Of a DNA stretch of 9,033 nucleotides, positions 1 to 6,206 are shown piece after piece; the first letter of the stretch is position 1; each line of letters begins with the position of its first letter. Under the pieces are notes generated by a model, which saw only the letters and a program-made list of their open reading frames with translations, did no database searches and had not been told where the DNA came from. The stretch lies in assembly GCA_012514775.1 (NCBI GenBank), contig JAAYZQ010000490.1:1-9033 (forward strand), written 5' to 3'. Source of the stretch: Anaerolineaceae bacterium. Lineage in GTDB: Bacteria; Chloroflexota; Anaerolineae; JAAYZQ01. A program made the position numbers and the translations under genes.

Positions 1-1
1 C

Positions 2-430
2 GCCGGCGCCTGGTTCGACATCCTGTCGGCCAATGCGTTCGGCTTTGATCGGCCGCCGGAGGACGAGCCGCACCCGGACGTGCTGAACCTGCGGCGCGTC
101 GAGCTGCAGCGCGAGATCATGGAGCGTTACGGCGACGCGGGCAAGGCGATCTGGATCAACGAGTACGGCTGGAACGCGGCGCCCGCGTCGTTCCCCCGGG
201 AGCTGCTGCCCTGGGAACGGGTCGGCGAAGCGCAGCAAGCGGAATACACGGTGCGCGGCATTGAATGGGCCAGGTCCCACTGGCCCTGGCTGGGTGTCGT
301 CAACATCTGGTACTTTCGCCAGGTCGGCGACGTGCCCCTCGACAGGGCGGCCTACTATTTTGCCCTCGTGGACCCCGAGTTCAAGGCAAAGCCCGTCTAT
401 GACGCGGTGCTGAACGCCACGCGTGAATAG
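2..430 (+). CDS. C-terminal part of a clan GH-A glycoside hydrolase (5' end outside window)
   Basis: The reading frame is open from the left edge (base 2) to TAG at 428-430, giving 142 residues of the C-terminus. A TIM-barrel hydrolase is suggested by the stretch WINEYGWN (visible residues about 51-58). The Glu sits in the position typical of the beta-strand-7 nucleophile of clan GH-A enzymes (GH5/GH39-like), in the usual Asn/Asp-Glu-x-Gly context. It is followed by a spaced helix and NIWYFRQ, resembling the last barrel strand, and a closing segment (KPVYDAVL) common at the end of such domains. Upstream, the visible start (AGAWFDILSANAFGFD) fits the strand-6 region. Substrate and family cannot be fixed from this part; GH39-like or cellulase-like are both possible. 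No domain follows the barrel. The gene converges on the secreted-protein gene at 657-1937. Confidence 0.75.
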   Translation, partial: AGAWFDILSANAFGFDRPPEDEPHPDVLNLRRVELQREIMERYGDAGKAIWINEYGWNAAPASFPRELLPWERVGEAQQAEYTVRGIEWARSHWPWLGVVNIWYFRQVGDVPLDRAAYYFALVDPEFKAKPVYDAVLNATRE

Positions 431-435
431 CAGCC

Positions 436-555
436 TGTCGGAGAGCCCGTTCGTAGTGTGCGCTTCAGCGCGCTTGTGAGGCGATAAATCGCCCACTACG
501 AACCTGGGGCGATAAATCGCCCACTACGAACCTGCAAGCAAGCACCCCTCCGACA
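436..555. repeat. Three-module hairpin repeat element with terminal inverted repeats
   Basis: The convergent spacer holds three copies of one module: TTCGTAGTG, one base, then a small hairpin. Module 1 (+ strand, 450-471) has stem GCGC/GCGC around loop TTCA. Modules 2 (481-502) and 3 (509-530), both on the - strand, have stem GCGA/TCGC around loop TTTA. Modules 2 and 3 form a direct repeat of 26 bp at 28-bp period (481-506 and 509-534), and module 1 lies inverted to them. The whole is bracketed by TGTCGGAG (436-443) and CTCCGACA (548-555), a perfect 8-bp inverted pair. All of this is directly visible. It may be a REP/MITE-like interspersed element or a bidirectional transcription barrier between the converging genes. 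Confidence 0.7.
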
Positions 556-620
556 ACCTGCTGGCAACCGGCGTCTCAGCGTGCCGGGCGCTGCGGAATG
601 CCGGGAATCGAGTAATTTGC

Positions 621-657
621 AGGGGCGCACCGCCGTCCGCCCCGCGAGCCCGCCCCT
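621..657 (-). terminator. Possible hairpin at the 3' end of the secreted-protein gene
   Basis: AGGGGCG (621-627) pairs with CGCCCCT (651-657) around a 23-base GC-rich loop, overlapping the stop codon of the - strand gene. No T-run follows on the - strand, so intrinsic termination is doubtful. It could equally be a GC-rich intergenic repeat. Confidence 0.25.
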
Positions 658-1937
658 TACTGCCGGCGCCTGGCCCGCCATTGCAGGCCGGCGTATCCGG
701 CCAGCGTTCCCAGCCCGGTCAGCATCAGGACGATGGTCGACGATTCGGGCACAACGGGAGTATCCGGCGGCACGGCGGTTGGCGTCGGCGTCACCTGCGG
801 CCCGGGCGTGGTCGTCGAGGTGGGTGTCGCCGTGAGCCTGGGCGTGCTCTTCGGCGTCGGCGATGGCTGCTGCACGGAACAGACGTCGCTGCTCAGGAAC
901 CGCAGCCCTTCCGCCGACGTCATCTCGCTGTCGAGCGTGATGGACGGCACGTCGTCTCCAAGGAGCGCCGTAAACGTGACCTGCCCGGCGGCACCGGGTG
1001 CCAGGCTGCCGAGCTGCCACGTGATCAAGCCCCCGGACATGGTGCCCCCGTCGCTGGCGGCTAGGAACTGGGTCCCGGCGGGCACGTTCGTGACGAGCAC
1101 GACGCCGGTGACCTCCGCGCCGGCCTCGGAGGGAATCACATAGTCGAGGGTAAAGGTCGCCTCTTCCCCGACGACGGCCGGCGACGCCGGGCAGAGCACG
1201 GCGAGGTCGAGGGCGACCACAAGAGTCGCCGCGATCTGATCGTCCGACACGCGGTCGTTGTTATCACCCACCTGGGCCGACAGCCAAAGCTGGGGGCAGG
1301 CGACCTCGTCGGGGAAAAGGGTGGCGCGAGAGAAGGCAAACTCGACGACGCCCGGCACCGTCGTGCCGTACACCGCCAGCCCATTGAGGCCCATTGTCGT
1401 CGGGGCGACGACGCCGGGCACGATGGCCTCGCTGTTCGAGATCTCGGCTGTCGGCCCGGCGGCCCCCTGCGCGCACTGGAAACCAAGCTTGTACGCTTCC
1501 GAGTTGCCCAGGCCGAGGCCATCAATGAAAGGTGGAGCGACGAGGGGCCCCTGGTCGGGCCCGTGCGTGCCTACGCCGGGGTCGTCTGCGGTGCCTGTCT
1601 GGCTGTCCGAGTCGCCCGCGCGTCCATCGACGTCGATGCGAAAGTACCAGGTGTCGTCAGCCGGCTGGTAGTGGGCCCACAAAGCGATGGCGTCATAGCC
1701 GGAGCGGGCAAAAGTCGGAGCCTGGTGAGGATGGAGCTGACTGTCGGTGATAAACACATCCAGGCCGTCATCGGCCATCTGCCAGCCGGCGTCCCAGTCG
1801 CCGCCGGCGCCGTCCAACACGATGGATCCACCCTGGGCCGCGACCGGCCCTGCCCCGGAGAGGGACAGGACGGTCAGGCACACAACGGCGACCGCGATCG
1901 CACCCTGCATCTTTGACCTATTACGTAGCAACATCAT
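657..1937 (-). CDS. Secreted surface protein with DUF11-like domain, Thr/Pro linker and PEP-CTERM-like tail
   Basis: The protein is 426 residues. A signal peptide covers residues 1-34: basic start, hydrophobic core about 11-28, and Ala-Ala before a probable cut after residue 34. Residues 36-245 form a beta-rich domain that begins with an IVLDGAGGDWD motif, like the ligand- or surface-binding modules that open many Chloroflexota secreted proteins. Residues about 246-357 resemble a DUF11/conserved-repeat Ig-like fold (LVTNVPAGTQFL, then WQLGSLAPGAAGQVTFTALL). A Thr/Pro-rich linker follows (about 358-395). The end is VPESSTI (396-402), a hydrophobic helix (about 401-418) and RARRRQ. That layout matches a PEP-CTERM sorting signal, with Ser for the usual second Pro. 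The start at tandem ATGs 1937 and 1934 is chosen because AAAGGAG lies just upstream; the frame stays open further upstream but there is no ribosome site there. It has its own promoter and is probably monocistronic. Function is unknown; a surface-anchored structural or binding role is inferred. Confidence 0.8.
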   Translation of the reverse strand: MMLLRNRSKMQGAIAVAVVCLTVLSLSGAGPVAAQGGSIVLDGAGGDWDAGWQMADDGLDVFITDSQLHPHQAPTFARSGYDAIALWAHYQPADDTWYFRIDVDGRAGDSDSQTGTADDPGVGTHGPDQGPLVAPPFIDGLGLGNSEAYKLGFQCAQGAAGPTAEISNSEAIVPGVVAPTTMGLNGLAVYGTTVPGVVEFAFSRATLFPDEVACPQLWLSAQVGDNNDRVSDDQIAATLVVALDLAVLCPASPAVVGEEATFTLDYVIPSEAGAEVTGVVLVTNVPAGTQFLAASDGGTMSGGLITWQLGSLAPGAAGQVTFTALLGDDVPSITLDSEMTSAEGLRFLSSDVCSVQQPSPTPKSTPRLTATPTSTTTPGPQVTPTPTAVPPDTPVVPESSTIVLMLTGLGTLAGYAGLQWRARRRQ

Positions 1938-1940
1938 TGG

Positions 1941-1947
1941 CTCCTTT
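1941..1947 (-). promoter_or_regulatory. Ribosome binding site of the secreted-protein gene
   Basis: AAAGGAG on the - strand lies 3 bases before the ATG at 1937 and 6 bases before the second ATG at 1934. The spacing slightly favours the second ATG. Either start removes the implausible N-terminal extension that the open frame allows back to 2132. Confidence 0.8.
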
Positions 1948-1984
1948 CGTCCAGCGAGGCGGTTGTGGATGCCCAGACGAGGCA

Positions 1985-2013
1985 AGTATAGCAGAGAAAT
2001 GAATTTAAGACAA
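1985..2013 (-). promoter_or_regulatory. Sigma-70-type promoter for the secreted-protein gene
   Basis: On the - strand TTGTCT (2008-2013) and TATACT (1985-1990) are separated by 17 bases. Transcription would start near 1978, leaving a leader of about 40 bases. The local AT-richness stands out from the GC-rich surroundings. Confidence 0.7.
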
Positions 2014-2070
2014 CTTTCGAGGCTCCTGCTGGAACAATGGAAGGAGGCCGGATTATTTGAAGGAGTGGCA

Positions 2071-2123
2071 GCGGTTTTCACGTGCATTGCACCAACGGCA
2101 GATGCAACGCACGTGAAGACGGC
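2071..2123. repeat. 53-bp inverted repeat with 21-bp arms
   Basis: Arm 1 (2071-2091) and arm 2 (2103-2123) are reverse complements with 3 mismatches, around an 11-base centre. Each arm contains TTCACGTGC, so a CACGTG palindrome is present twice. On the - strand two of the mismatches become G-U pairs, giving a strong RNA hairpin 47 bases beyond the phosphorylase stop. No T-run follows. It sits upstream of the promoter at 1985-2013 and may act as a terminator-like barrier, an RNA 3'-end stabiliser, a regulator site or an interspersed repeat. Confidence 0.7.
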
Positions 2124-2126
2124 GGC

Positions 2127-2151
2127 GCCCACGCTGCCCGGAGCAGCGGGC
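2127..2151 (-). terminator. GC-rich hairpin just after the phosphorylase stop
   Basis: GCCC/GGGC (2127-2130/2148-2151) and GCTGC/GCAGC (2133-2137/2143-2147) pair, with a 2-base bulge and a 5-base loop. It starts 18 bases past the phosphorylase stop on the - strand. No U-tract follows, so termination would need the neighbouring inverted repeat or Rho. Confidence 0.3.
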
Positions 2152-2169
2152 CGGCTACCCCCTTCACCG

Positions 2170-4563
2170 CTACCCCAGGACGGCGAGCACGTGGTTGCGC
2201 TCGCCCAGGTCGGCGGCGGGGACGAGGTTCCCGGGCAGGGGGCGGCCGTTGAGGGACAGGCTGCGGACGCCGCGGCAGACGCCGTCGGGGTTCCGTACCT
2301 CGACGTCGACGGCGTGGCCGCGGAACAGGCGCCGTGCCTTATAGCCCGGCCAGGTGCTGGGGATGCAGGGGTCCACGCGCAGGCCGTCGAGCTCGGGCCG
2401 CAGGCCCAGGATGTACTGGGTGGCGCTGTAGTAGGCCCAGGCGGCGGCGCCGGTCAGCCACGAGGTGCGGGCGTTGCCGGCCCGGGGCGAGTAGGTGGAA
2501 TAGGTGGTCTGCCCCTGCACGTAGGGCTCCATCTGGCGGATCTCGGCGCGGTCGTTGTAGGCGGCGGGCATGGAGGCGCGATAGGTCCGGTAGGCCCGGT
2601 CGCCCTCTCCCAGGAGGCAGTCGGCCATGACGCCCCAGCCCTGGGTGTGGTTAAAGATGCCGGCGTTTTCCTTGACGCCGGGGTTAAAGACCACGGCGCG
2701 CATGACGTCGATGGGCGTCCGGACAAAGGGCGGCGCCGACAGCATGAGGCCGTAGGGGGTGGCCAGGCGCTCGTAGACGGTCTGCATGCAGCGCGCGGCC
2801 TGCTCGGGCGTGGCCGCGCCGCTGATGACGGCCCACAGCTGGGTGTTGAGGTAGACCTGCCCCTCGGCCGCGTCGCGGGCGCCGTACACCGTGCCGTCCT
2901 CGCCGATGGCCCAGATAAACCACTCGCCATCCCAGGCGCAGGCCTGGATGCTGGCGTCGAGCTCGTCGCGGCGGGCCAGGGCCCAGGCGGCCTCGCCGTC
3001 CTTGCCCAGCCGCCCGGCGATCTCGGCATAGGTGGTGAGCCCCAGGCGGAGCTGGAAGGCGACAAAGAGGCTCTCGCCGTGGTAGCCCAGGCGCAGGCAG
3101 TCGTTCCAGTCGGCGGCCAGGCCGCAGGGCAGGCCGTGGCGGCCGCGGCGCTCCAGGTTGAACTCCAGGGCGCGGCGCAGGTGGCCCAGGACGGTCGCCT
3201 CGCCCTCGTCGGCGTAGGGCAGCACCTTGTCGTAGAACGACAGGTCGCCCGTCTCGCCCACCAGGGCGGGAACGGCGTTAAAGAACCACAGGCAGTCGTC
3301 GGAGCGGTACTCCTGGGGGTCGGGGCCCTGTTCGTGGCCGGGGCGGTGCTCGAAGGGGCGGACGATGGGCATGGCCCCGCCGTTGGACAACTGCCCGGTG
3401 AGCAGCAACTCCAGCCGCTGGCGGGCCAGGTCGGGGATGGCGGCGGCGACGCCCAGGATGTCCTGCACCGAGTCGCGAAAGCCCAGGCCGTCGCGCTCGC
3501 CGTTGTAGACCAGGCTGGCGGCCCGCGACCAGGCAAAGGTGACCAGGCAGTTGTACAGGCCCCAGACGTTGACCGTGTGGTTCAGATCCTCGTCGGGTGT
3601 GTCCACCTCCAGGCTGCCCAGGCGGGCGTGCCAGTGGTCCTTGAGCTTTTGCAGCTCGAGGGCGGCCCGCTCGGGCGAGGAGAACTCGGCGACGTTGATG
3701 CGGCCGACGGTGCGGGCGTCGCCGATGCCCAGGAGCACCAGGAGGTCGCGGCTCTCGCCCGGGGCCAGGACGAGGTCGGCTTGCAGGCAGCCGCAAGCGT
3801 TGTCGCCGTAGGCGTCGCTGCCGGAACACTCCCCGCGCTCGACGGCCAGCGGGTTGTGATAGCCCCGGTAGGGGCCCAGGAACGCCTCGCGGCTGGTGTC
3901 GTAGCCGGCCAGGGGCGCGCCGGCGAGGGCCATCCAGGCGTGGCTGGCGGCGTCGTGCAGGTAAAAGCCCCCGCCCTCGGGCGTCAGGTTGTCATGGATG
4001 GCGATGCGCAGCAGGCCGTGCTCCAGGCTGCCCCGGACGATAAAGAGGGAGTACTGGAGGTTCACCTGGTCCTGGACCGTGTCCCACTGGTTGGTGAACT
4101 CGCAGAAGGTAAAGGCCGAGAGCCGGCGGGGGCGGTCGCCCTCGTTGGTTACACGCAGCCACCAGTACTCGAAGGCCCGCCCCAGGGGCACAAAGTAGGT
4201 CACCTGGCTGGCGATGCCGTCATAGTGCGACTCGATGGTCGTGTAGCCCGTGCCGTGGCGGCAGGTGGACCGGTAGCGGTCCAGGGGCTTGCCCACGGGC
4301 TGCCACGAGGCGGACCAGTAGTCGCCATTGTCGGCGTCGCGCAGGTAGAGATAGCGTCCCGGCTGGTCGGCCGGGACGCCGTTAAAGCGCAGCCGCAGGA
4401 ACCGCCCCCGGGCGCCGGAGCGGAAAAAGCCATAGCCGCCGGCGTTGTTGGTGATGATGGCGCCGTACTCGGTGGAGCCCAGGTAGTTGCTCCACGATTG
4501 AGGTGTGTCGGGCCGGGTGATGACATACTCCCGGGCCTCGTCGTCGAAATAGCCGTACCTCAT
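2170..4563 (-). CDS. GH94 disaccharide phosphorylase (cellobiose/chitobiose phosphorylase type)
   Basis: A cytosolic enzyme of 797 residues, the usual GH94 length, with no signal peptide. It would split a beta-linked disaccharide with phosphate into sugar 1-phosphate and a free sugar. The N-terminus (MRYGYFDDEAREYVITRPDT) is the hallmark start of cellobiose and chitobiose phosphorylases. Residues about 1-280 form the beta-sandwich, about 320-720 the (alpha/alpha)6 barrel, and the rest the C-terminal cap. Visible motifs are SRAAS (346-350), ERDGLGFRDSVQD (356-368, donor site), ADWNDCL (484-490, with the general-acid Asp, probably D488), KENAGIFNHTQGW (631-643) and SWLTGAAAW (701-709). H639, T704 and G705 have the spacing I recall for the phosphate-binding residues of chitobiose phosphorylase. 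The acceptor loop is unlike classical cellobiose phosphorylase (R622 where that has Glu649), so the acceptor sugar is open. The start at 4563 follows AGGGAGG, 17 bases after the toroid gene: same operon. Confidence 0.9.
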   Translation of the reverse strand: MRYGYFDDEAREYVITRPDTPQSWSNYLGSTEYGAIITNNAGGYGFFRSGARGRFLRLRFNGVPADQPGRYLYLRDADNGDYWSASWQPVGKPLDRYRSTCRHGTGYTTIESHYDGIASQVTYFVPLGRAFEYWWLRVTNEGDRPRRLSAFTFCEFTNQWDTVQDQVNLQYSLFIVRGSLEHGLLRIAIHDNLTPEGGGFYLHDAASHAWMALAGAPLAGYDTSREAFLGPYRGYHNPLAVERGECSGSDAYGDNACGCLQADLVLAPGESRDLLVLLGIGDARTVGRINVAEFSSPERAALELQKLKDHWHARLGSLEVDTPDEDLNHTVNVWGLYNCLVTFAWSRAASLVYNGERDGLGFRDSVQDILGVAAAIPDLARQRLELLLTGQLSNGGAMPIVRPFEHRPGHEQGPDPQEYRSDDCLWFFNAVPALVGETGDLSFYDKVLPYADEGEATVLGHLRRALEFNLERRGRHGLPCGLAADWNDCLRLGYHGESLFVAFQLRLGLTTYAEIAGRLGKDGEAAWALARRDELDASIQACAWDGEWFIWAIGEDGTVYGARDAAEGQVYLNTQLWAVISGAATPEQAARCMQTVYERLATPYGLMLSAPPFVRTPIDVMRAVVFNPGVKENAGIFNHTQGWGVMADCLLGEGDRAYRTYRASMPAAYNDRAEIRQMEPYVQGQTTYSTYSPRAGNARTSWLTGAAAWAYYSATQYILGLRPELDGLRVDPCIPSTWPGYKARRLFRGHAVDVEVRNPDGVCRGVRSLSLNGRPLPGNLVPAADLGERNHVLAVLG

Positions 4564-4567
4564 GCAG

Positions 4568-4574
4568 CCTCCCT
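4568..4574 (-). promoter_or_regulatory. Ribosome binding site of the GH94 gene
   Basis: AGGGAGG on the - strand lies 4 bases before the ATG at 4563. It fixes the start at the conserved MRYGYFDD sequence rather than at the in-frame ATG 75 bases upstream, which would lie inside the preceding gene. Confidence 0.75.
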
Positions 4575-4580
4575 GGCTCG

Positions 4581-5606
4581 TCAATCGTCGGGCGCGCCGG
4601 CGGCTTTCAGCAGGCGCAGCGCCCGCAAGGTCACCCACTTGTTTGGCTGGCGTTTGGGCCCAAACTCTACCCAGGTCTTGCCGGCATAGTCGTATTCCAG
4701 GGGCCAGCGTCCCTGGGCGTCCTGCTTGTCACGGATGAGGGCCAGGGCGTTGGCCAGGCGGGGGTCGTCGCCGCAGCCCAGGGAGACCAGGGCCTCGGCG
4801 AGCTGCAGCAGGTCGGTCACGTAAAAGACCGGGAAGCCAAACTTCCACCAGTTGCCGCTGGGCTTGGGGGCCCAGCCACAGGGATAGGCCGCCGTCGCCG
4901 GGTCGGTGCCCAGGAAAAAGTCGAGCCCCTGGCCGATGGCCCGCTCCACGAGGGGCGTGCGGCGCGCGGTCGGCCAGCGGCCGAAGGCGAGCATCACCTT
5001 GACGCCGCCCCAGGCGCAGGGCAGCTTGTTGTTGGAGCCGCAGGCAAAGAGGGGGCCGCACTTGCTGGCATAGTAGCGCAGGGGCGCGTGCCGGTCGGTA
5101 TTGGGGGCCAGGCCCTCACCGGTGGTGGTGCGGGCCATCCATTCGAAGGCGGGGTCCAGGCGCTGGGGGTCGCAGCCCAGGGCAAGCAGGGCCCAGCACA
5201 GGTTGCCCTGCAGGCAGTCGGCCGTGCTGGAGGGGGTGCCTCCGATGCCGAACTGCCCGGCGGGCAGCAGGCTCTGCTCCAGCATGGTTTCAGACGCCTG
5301 CGCTACCCGTGGGTCGACCTCGGTTGAGGCGCCCAGTTGCGCCAGGGTGATGAGCGACCAGACGGTGCCCCGGTACTTTGGGTAGTAGCCTGCCCCCGGC
5401 TCCACCCAGTAGCCTCCGGGCTCCATGGCCGCCAGGATGGCGGCGATGGGCCCCTGGGCGTGGGCCTCCTGGCGGGCGGCCAACAGCTCCGGGTCGTCAC
5501 CCGGCCGGTCCAGGAGGTCGCGCAGCGCCAGGTAGCGGACCCCCGGGGAGTCGGGCTCCAGCAGCCACGACAGCGAATCGCCCTTGAGTTGTCCTTGCCA
5601 CGACAT
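4581..5606 (-). CDS. Alpha/alpha-toroid (prenyltransferase/squalene cyclase-like fold) protein of unknown function
   Basis: The protein is 341 residues, with no signal peptide or membrane segment. Repeated helical units carry the look of the terpenoid-cyclase/prenyltransferase toroid: GYWVEPGAGYYPKYRGTVWSL (65-85), CLQGNLCWALLALG (131-144), GVKVMLAF (201-208), and QDAQGRWPLEYDYAGKTW (295-312, a QW-like repeat). I recognise this as a conserved bacterial family often labelled 'prenyltransferase', and sometimes wrongly as a nitrogen fixation protein. No DDxx or DxDD cyclase motif is obvious, so enzymatic cyclisation is not supported. Eight Cys are present (131, 137, 145, 183, 189, 197, 243, 278), three of them clustered in KCGPLFACGSNNKLPCAWG (182-200). 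It may bind a metal or act on a glycan as a toroid-fold lyase/hydrolase; both are guesses. The start at 5606 is fixed by a strong ribosome site. It precedes the GH94 gene by 17 bases and follows the flavodoxin gene by 61. Confidence 0.75.
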   Translation of the reverse strand: MSWQGQLKGDSLSWLLEPDSPGVRYLALRDLLDRPGDDPELLAARQEAHAQGPIAAILAAMEPGGYWVEPGAGYYPKYRGTVWSLITLAQLGASTEVDPRVAQASETMLEQSLLPAGQFGIGGTPSSTADCLQGNLCWALLALGCDPQRLDPAFEWMARTTTGEGLAPNTDRHAPLRYYASKCGPLFACGSNNKLPCAWGGVKVMLAFGRWPTARRTPLVERAIGQGLDFFLGTDPATAAYPCGWAPKPSGNWWKFGFPVFYVTDLLQLAEALVSLGCGDDPRLANALALIRDKQDAQGRWPLEYDYAGKTWVEFGPKRQPNKWVTLRALRLLKAAGAPDD

Positions 5607-5608
5607 GG

Positions 5609-5617
5609 TCACCTCCC
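5609..5617 (-). promoter_or_regulatory. Ribosome binding site of the toroid gene
   Basis: GGGAGGTGA on the - strand stands 2 bases from the ATG at 5606 (GGAGG core 5 bases away). This near-complete anti-16S match rules out the upstream in-frame extension to 5945, which would overlap the flavodoxin gene. Confidence 0.8.
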
Positions 5618-5628
5618 GTTCTAGCCTT

Positions 5629-5657
5629 GCCCGCGCCGGCCGGGAACCGGCACGGGC
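5629..5657 (-). promoter_or_regulatory. Strong GC hairpin between flavodoxin and toroid genes
   Basis: GCCCGCGCCGG (5629-5639) pairs with CCGGCACGGGC (5647-5657) with one mismatch around a 7-base loop. It occupies about half of the 61-base spacer and is not followed by a T-run. It could be a partial terminator, an mRNA processing or stability element, or an attenuator that sets the ratio of flavodoxin to the downstream genes. Confidence 0.45.
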
Positions 5658-5667
5658 GGGGTGGCGG

Positions 5668-6108
5668 TCAGCCCGCGATCTGTTTGGCCCAGGCGGCGGC
5701 GCGCTCCACCTCGCCGTTAGCCAACGGACCCTCTTTGCCCTTGACGAAAAAGCCGCCCGGCGAGCCGACAGGGGTCCCGCCCTTTTCGCCCAAGGCGGCC
5801 TCGATGCGCGGGCCGGCGTAGCCAAAGATGCGCACCCACTTGGCGGTGAGGCGGGTGTCAAAGCCGGCGACGCGGATCCCGGCCAGGGAGTTGGCCGGGA
5901 GCTGGTCGAGAAAGCCCTGGGTGGTCTCTGTCGGCCGGCCGCCATGGGTGGGCGCCCCGACGACGAGGAGGTCGCCCGCCTCCAGGCCGGCGACGCTGGC
6001 GCCGGTCACGTTTTGCAGCTTGACCTCGCCAGGCAGGGCGGCGGCGATGGCCTCGGCGATGATCCGGGTGTTGCCATAGACAGATTCGTAGATCACGACG
6101 GATTTCAT
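5668..6108 (-). CDS. Flavodoxin-domain protein
   Basis: A cytosolic 146-residue single-domain protein, the size of short-chain flavodoxins, binding FMN as a low-potential electron carrier. Strand 1 runs straight into the phosphate loop: MKSVVIYESVYGNT, with the loop at 7-14 in the S/T-x-x-x-G-N-T style. A second FMN-contacting loop is GAPTHGGRPT (51-60), after strand LLVVGAPT. The later VAGFDTRL (80-87) begins the next strand, and residues 118-122 (GGFFV) match the usual 'FFV' strand near the end. The open frame extends upstream to 6189, but AAAGGAG 7 bases before the ATG at 6108 and the immediate strand-1 start fix this choice. It is first in a probable operon with the toroid and GH94 genes, driven by an extended -10 promoter. 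The redox partner is not evident here. Confidence 0.88.
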   Translation of the reverse strand: MKSVVIYESVYGNTRIIAEAIAAALPGEVKLQNVTGASVAGLEAGDLLVVGAPTHGGRPTETTQGFLDQLPANSLAGIRVAGFDTRLTAKWVRIFGYAGPRIEAALGEKGGTPVGSPGGFFVKGKEGPLANGEVERAAAWAKQIAG

Positions 6109-6115
6109 TTGTGTT

Positions 6116-6122
6116 CTCCTTT
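6116..6122 (-). promoter_or_regulatory. Ribosome binding site of the flavodoxin gene
   Basis: AAAGGAG on the - strand with a 7-base spacer to the ATG at 6108. It decides the start against upstream in-frame codons. Confidence 0.8.
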
Positions 6123-6177
6123 CCCCTGGAGAGACGGACATGCCTGTCCTCCCTCTTTTTCCCTGTCCGGCCGGCCC

Positions 6178-6206
6178 AGTATACCACAAGATCTAGCGGA
6201 CGTCAC
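6178..6206 (-). promoter_or_regulatory. Extended -10 promoter for the flavodoxin-toroid-GH94 operon
   Basis: On the - strand TATACT (6178-6183) is preceded by TGG, an extended -10. A partial -35, GTGACG (6201-6206), lies 17 bases upstream. Transcription would start near 6171, with a leader of about 62 bases. No other promoter-like sequence was seen in the short spacers inside the operon. Confidence 0.6.

Noticed and set aside
1938..2132. N-terminal extension of the secreted-protein frame up to 2132
   Set aside because: It would place a signal peptide in mid-protein and would run across the promoter and part of the 53-bp inverted repeat. AAAGGAG is found only before 1937.
3278..3829. Several Arg/Pro-rich frames inside the GH94 gene on both strands
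   Set aside because: They are alternative-frame shadows of the intact GH94 reading frame, which shows no frameshift or break along its length.
1747..4689. A 980-codon open frame on the + strand, antisense to the GH94 gene
   Set aside because: Its translation is low-complexity Gly/Ala/Val/Gln-rich with no domain. It runs opposite a clear GH94 protein and arises from the GC-biased third positions of that gene. There is no ribosome site at its start.
5607..5945. Upstream extension of the toroid frame to 5945
   Set aside because: It overlaps the flavodoxin gene in another frame, is Arg/Pro/Ser-rich shadow sequence, and ignores the strong ribosome site at 5609-5617.
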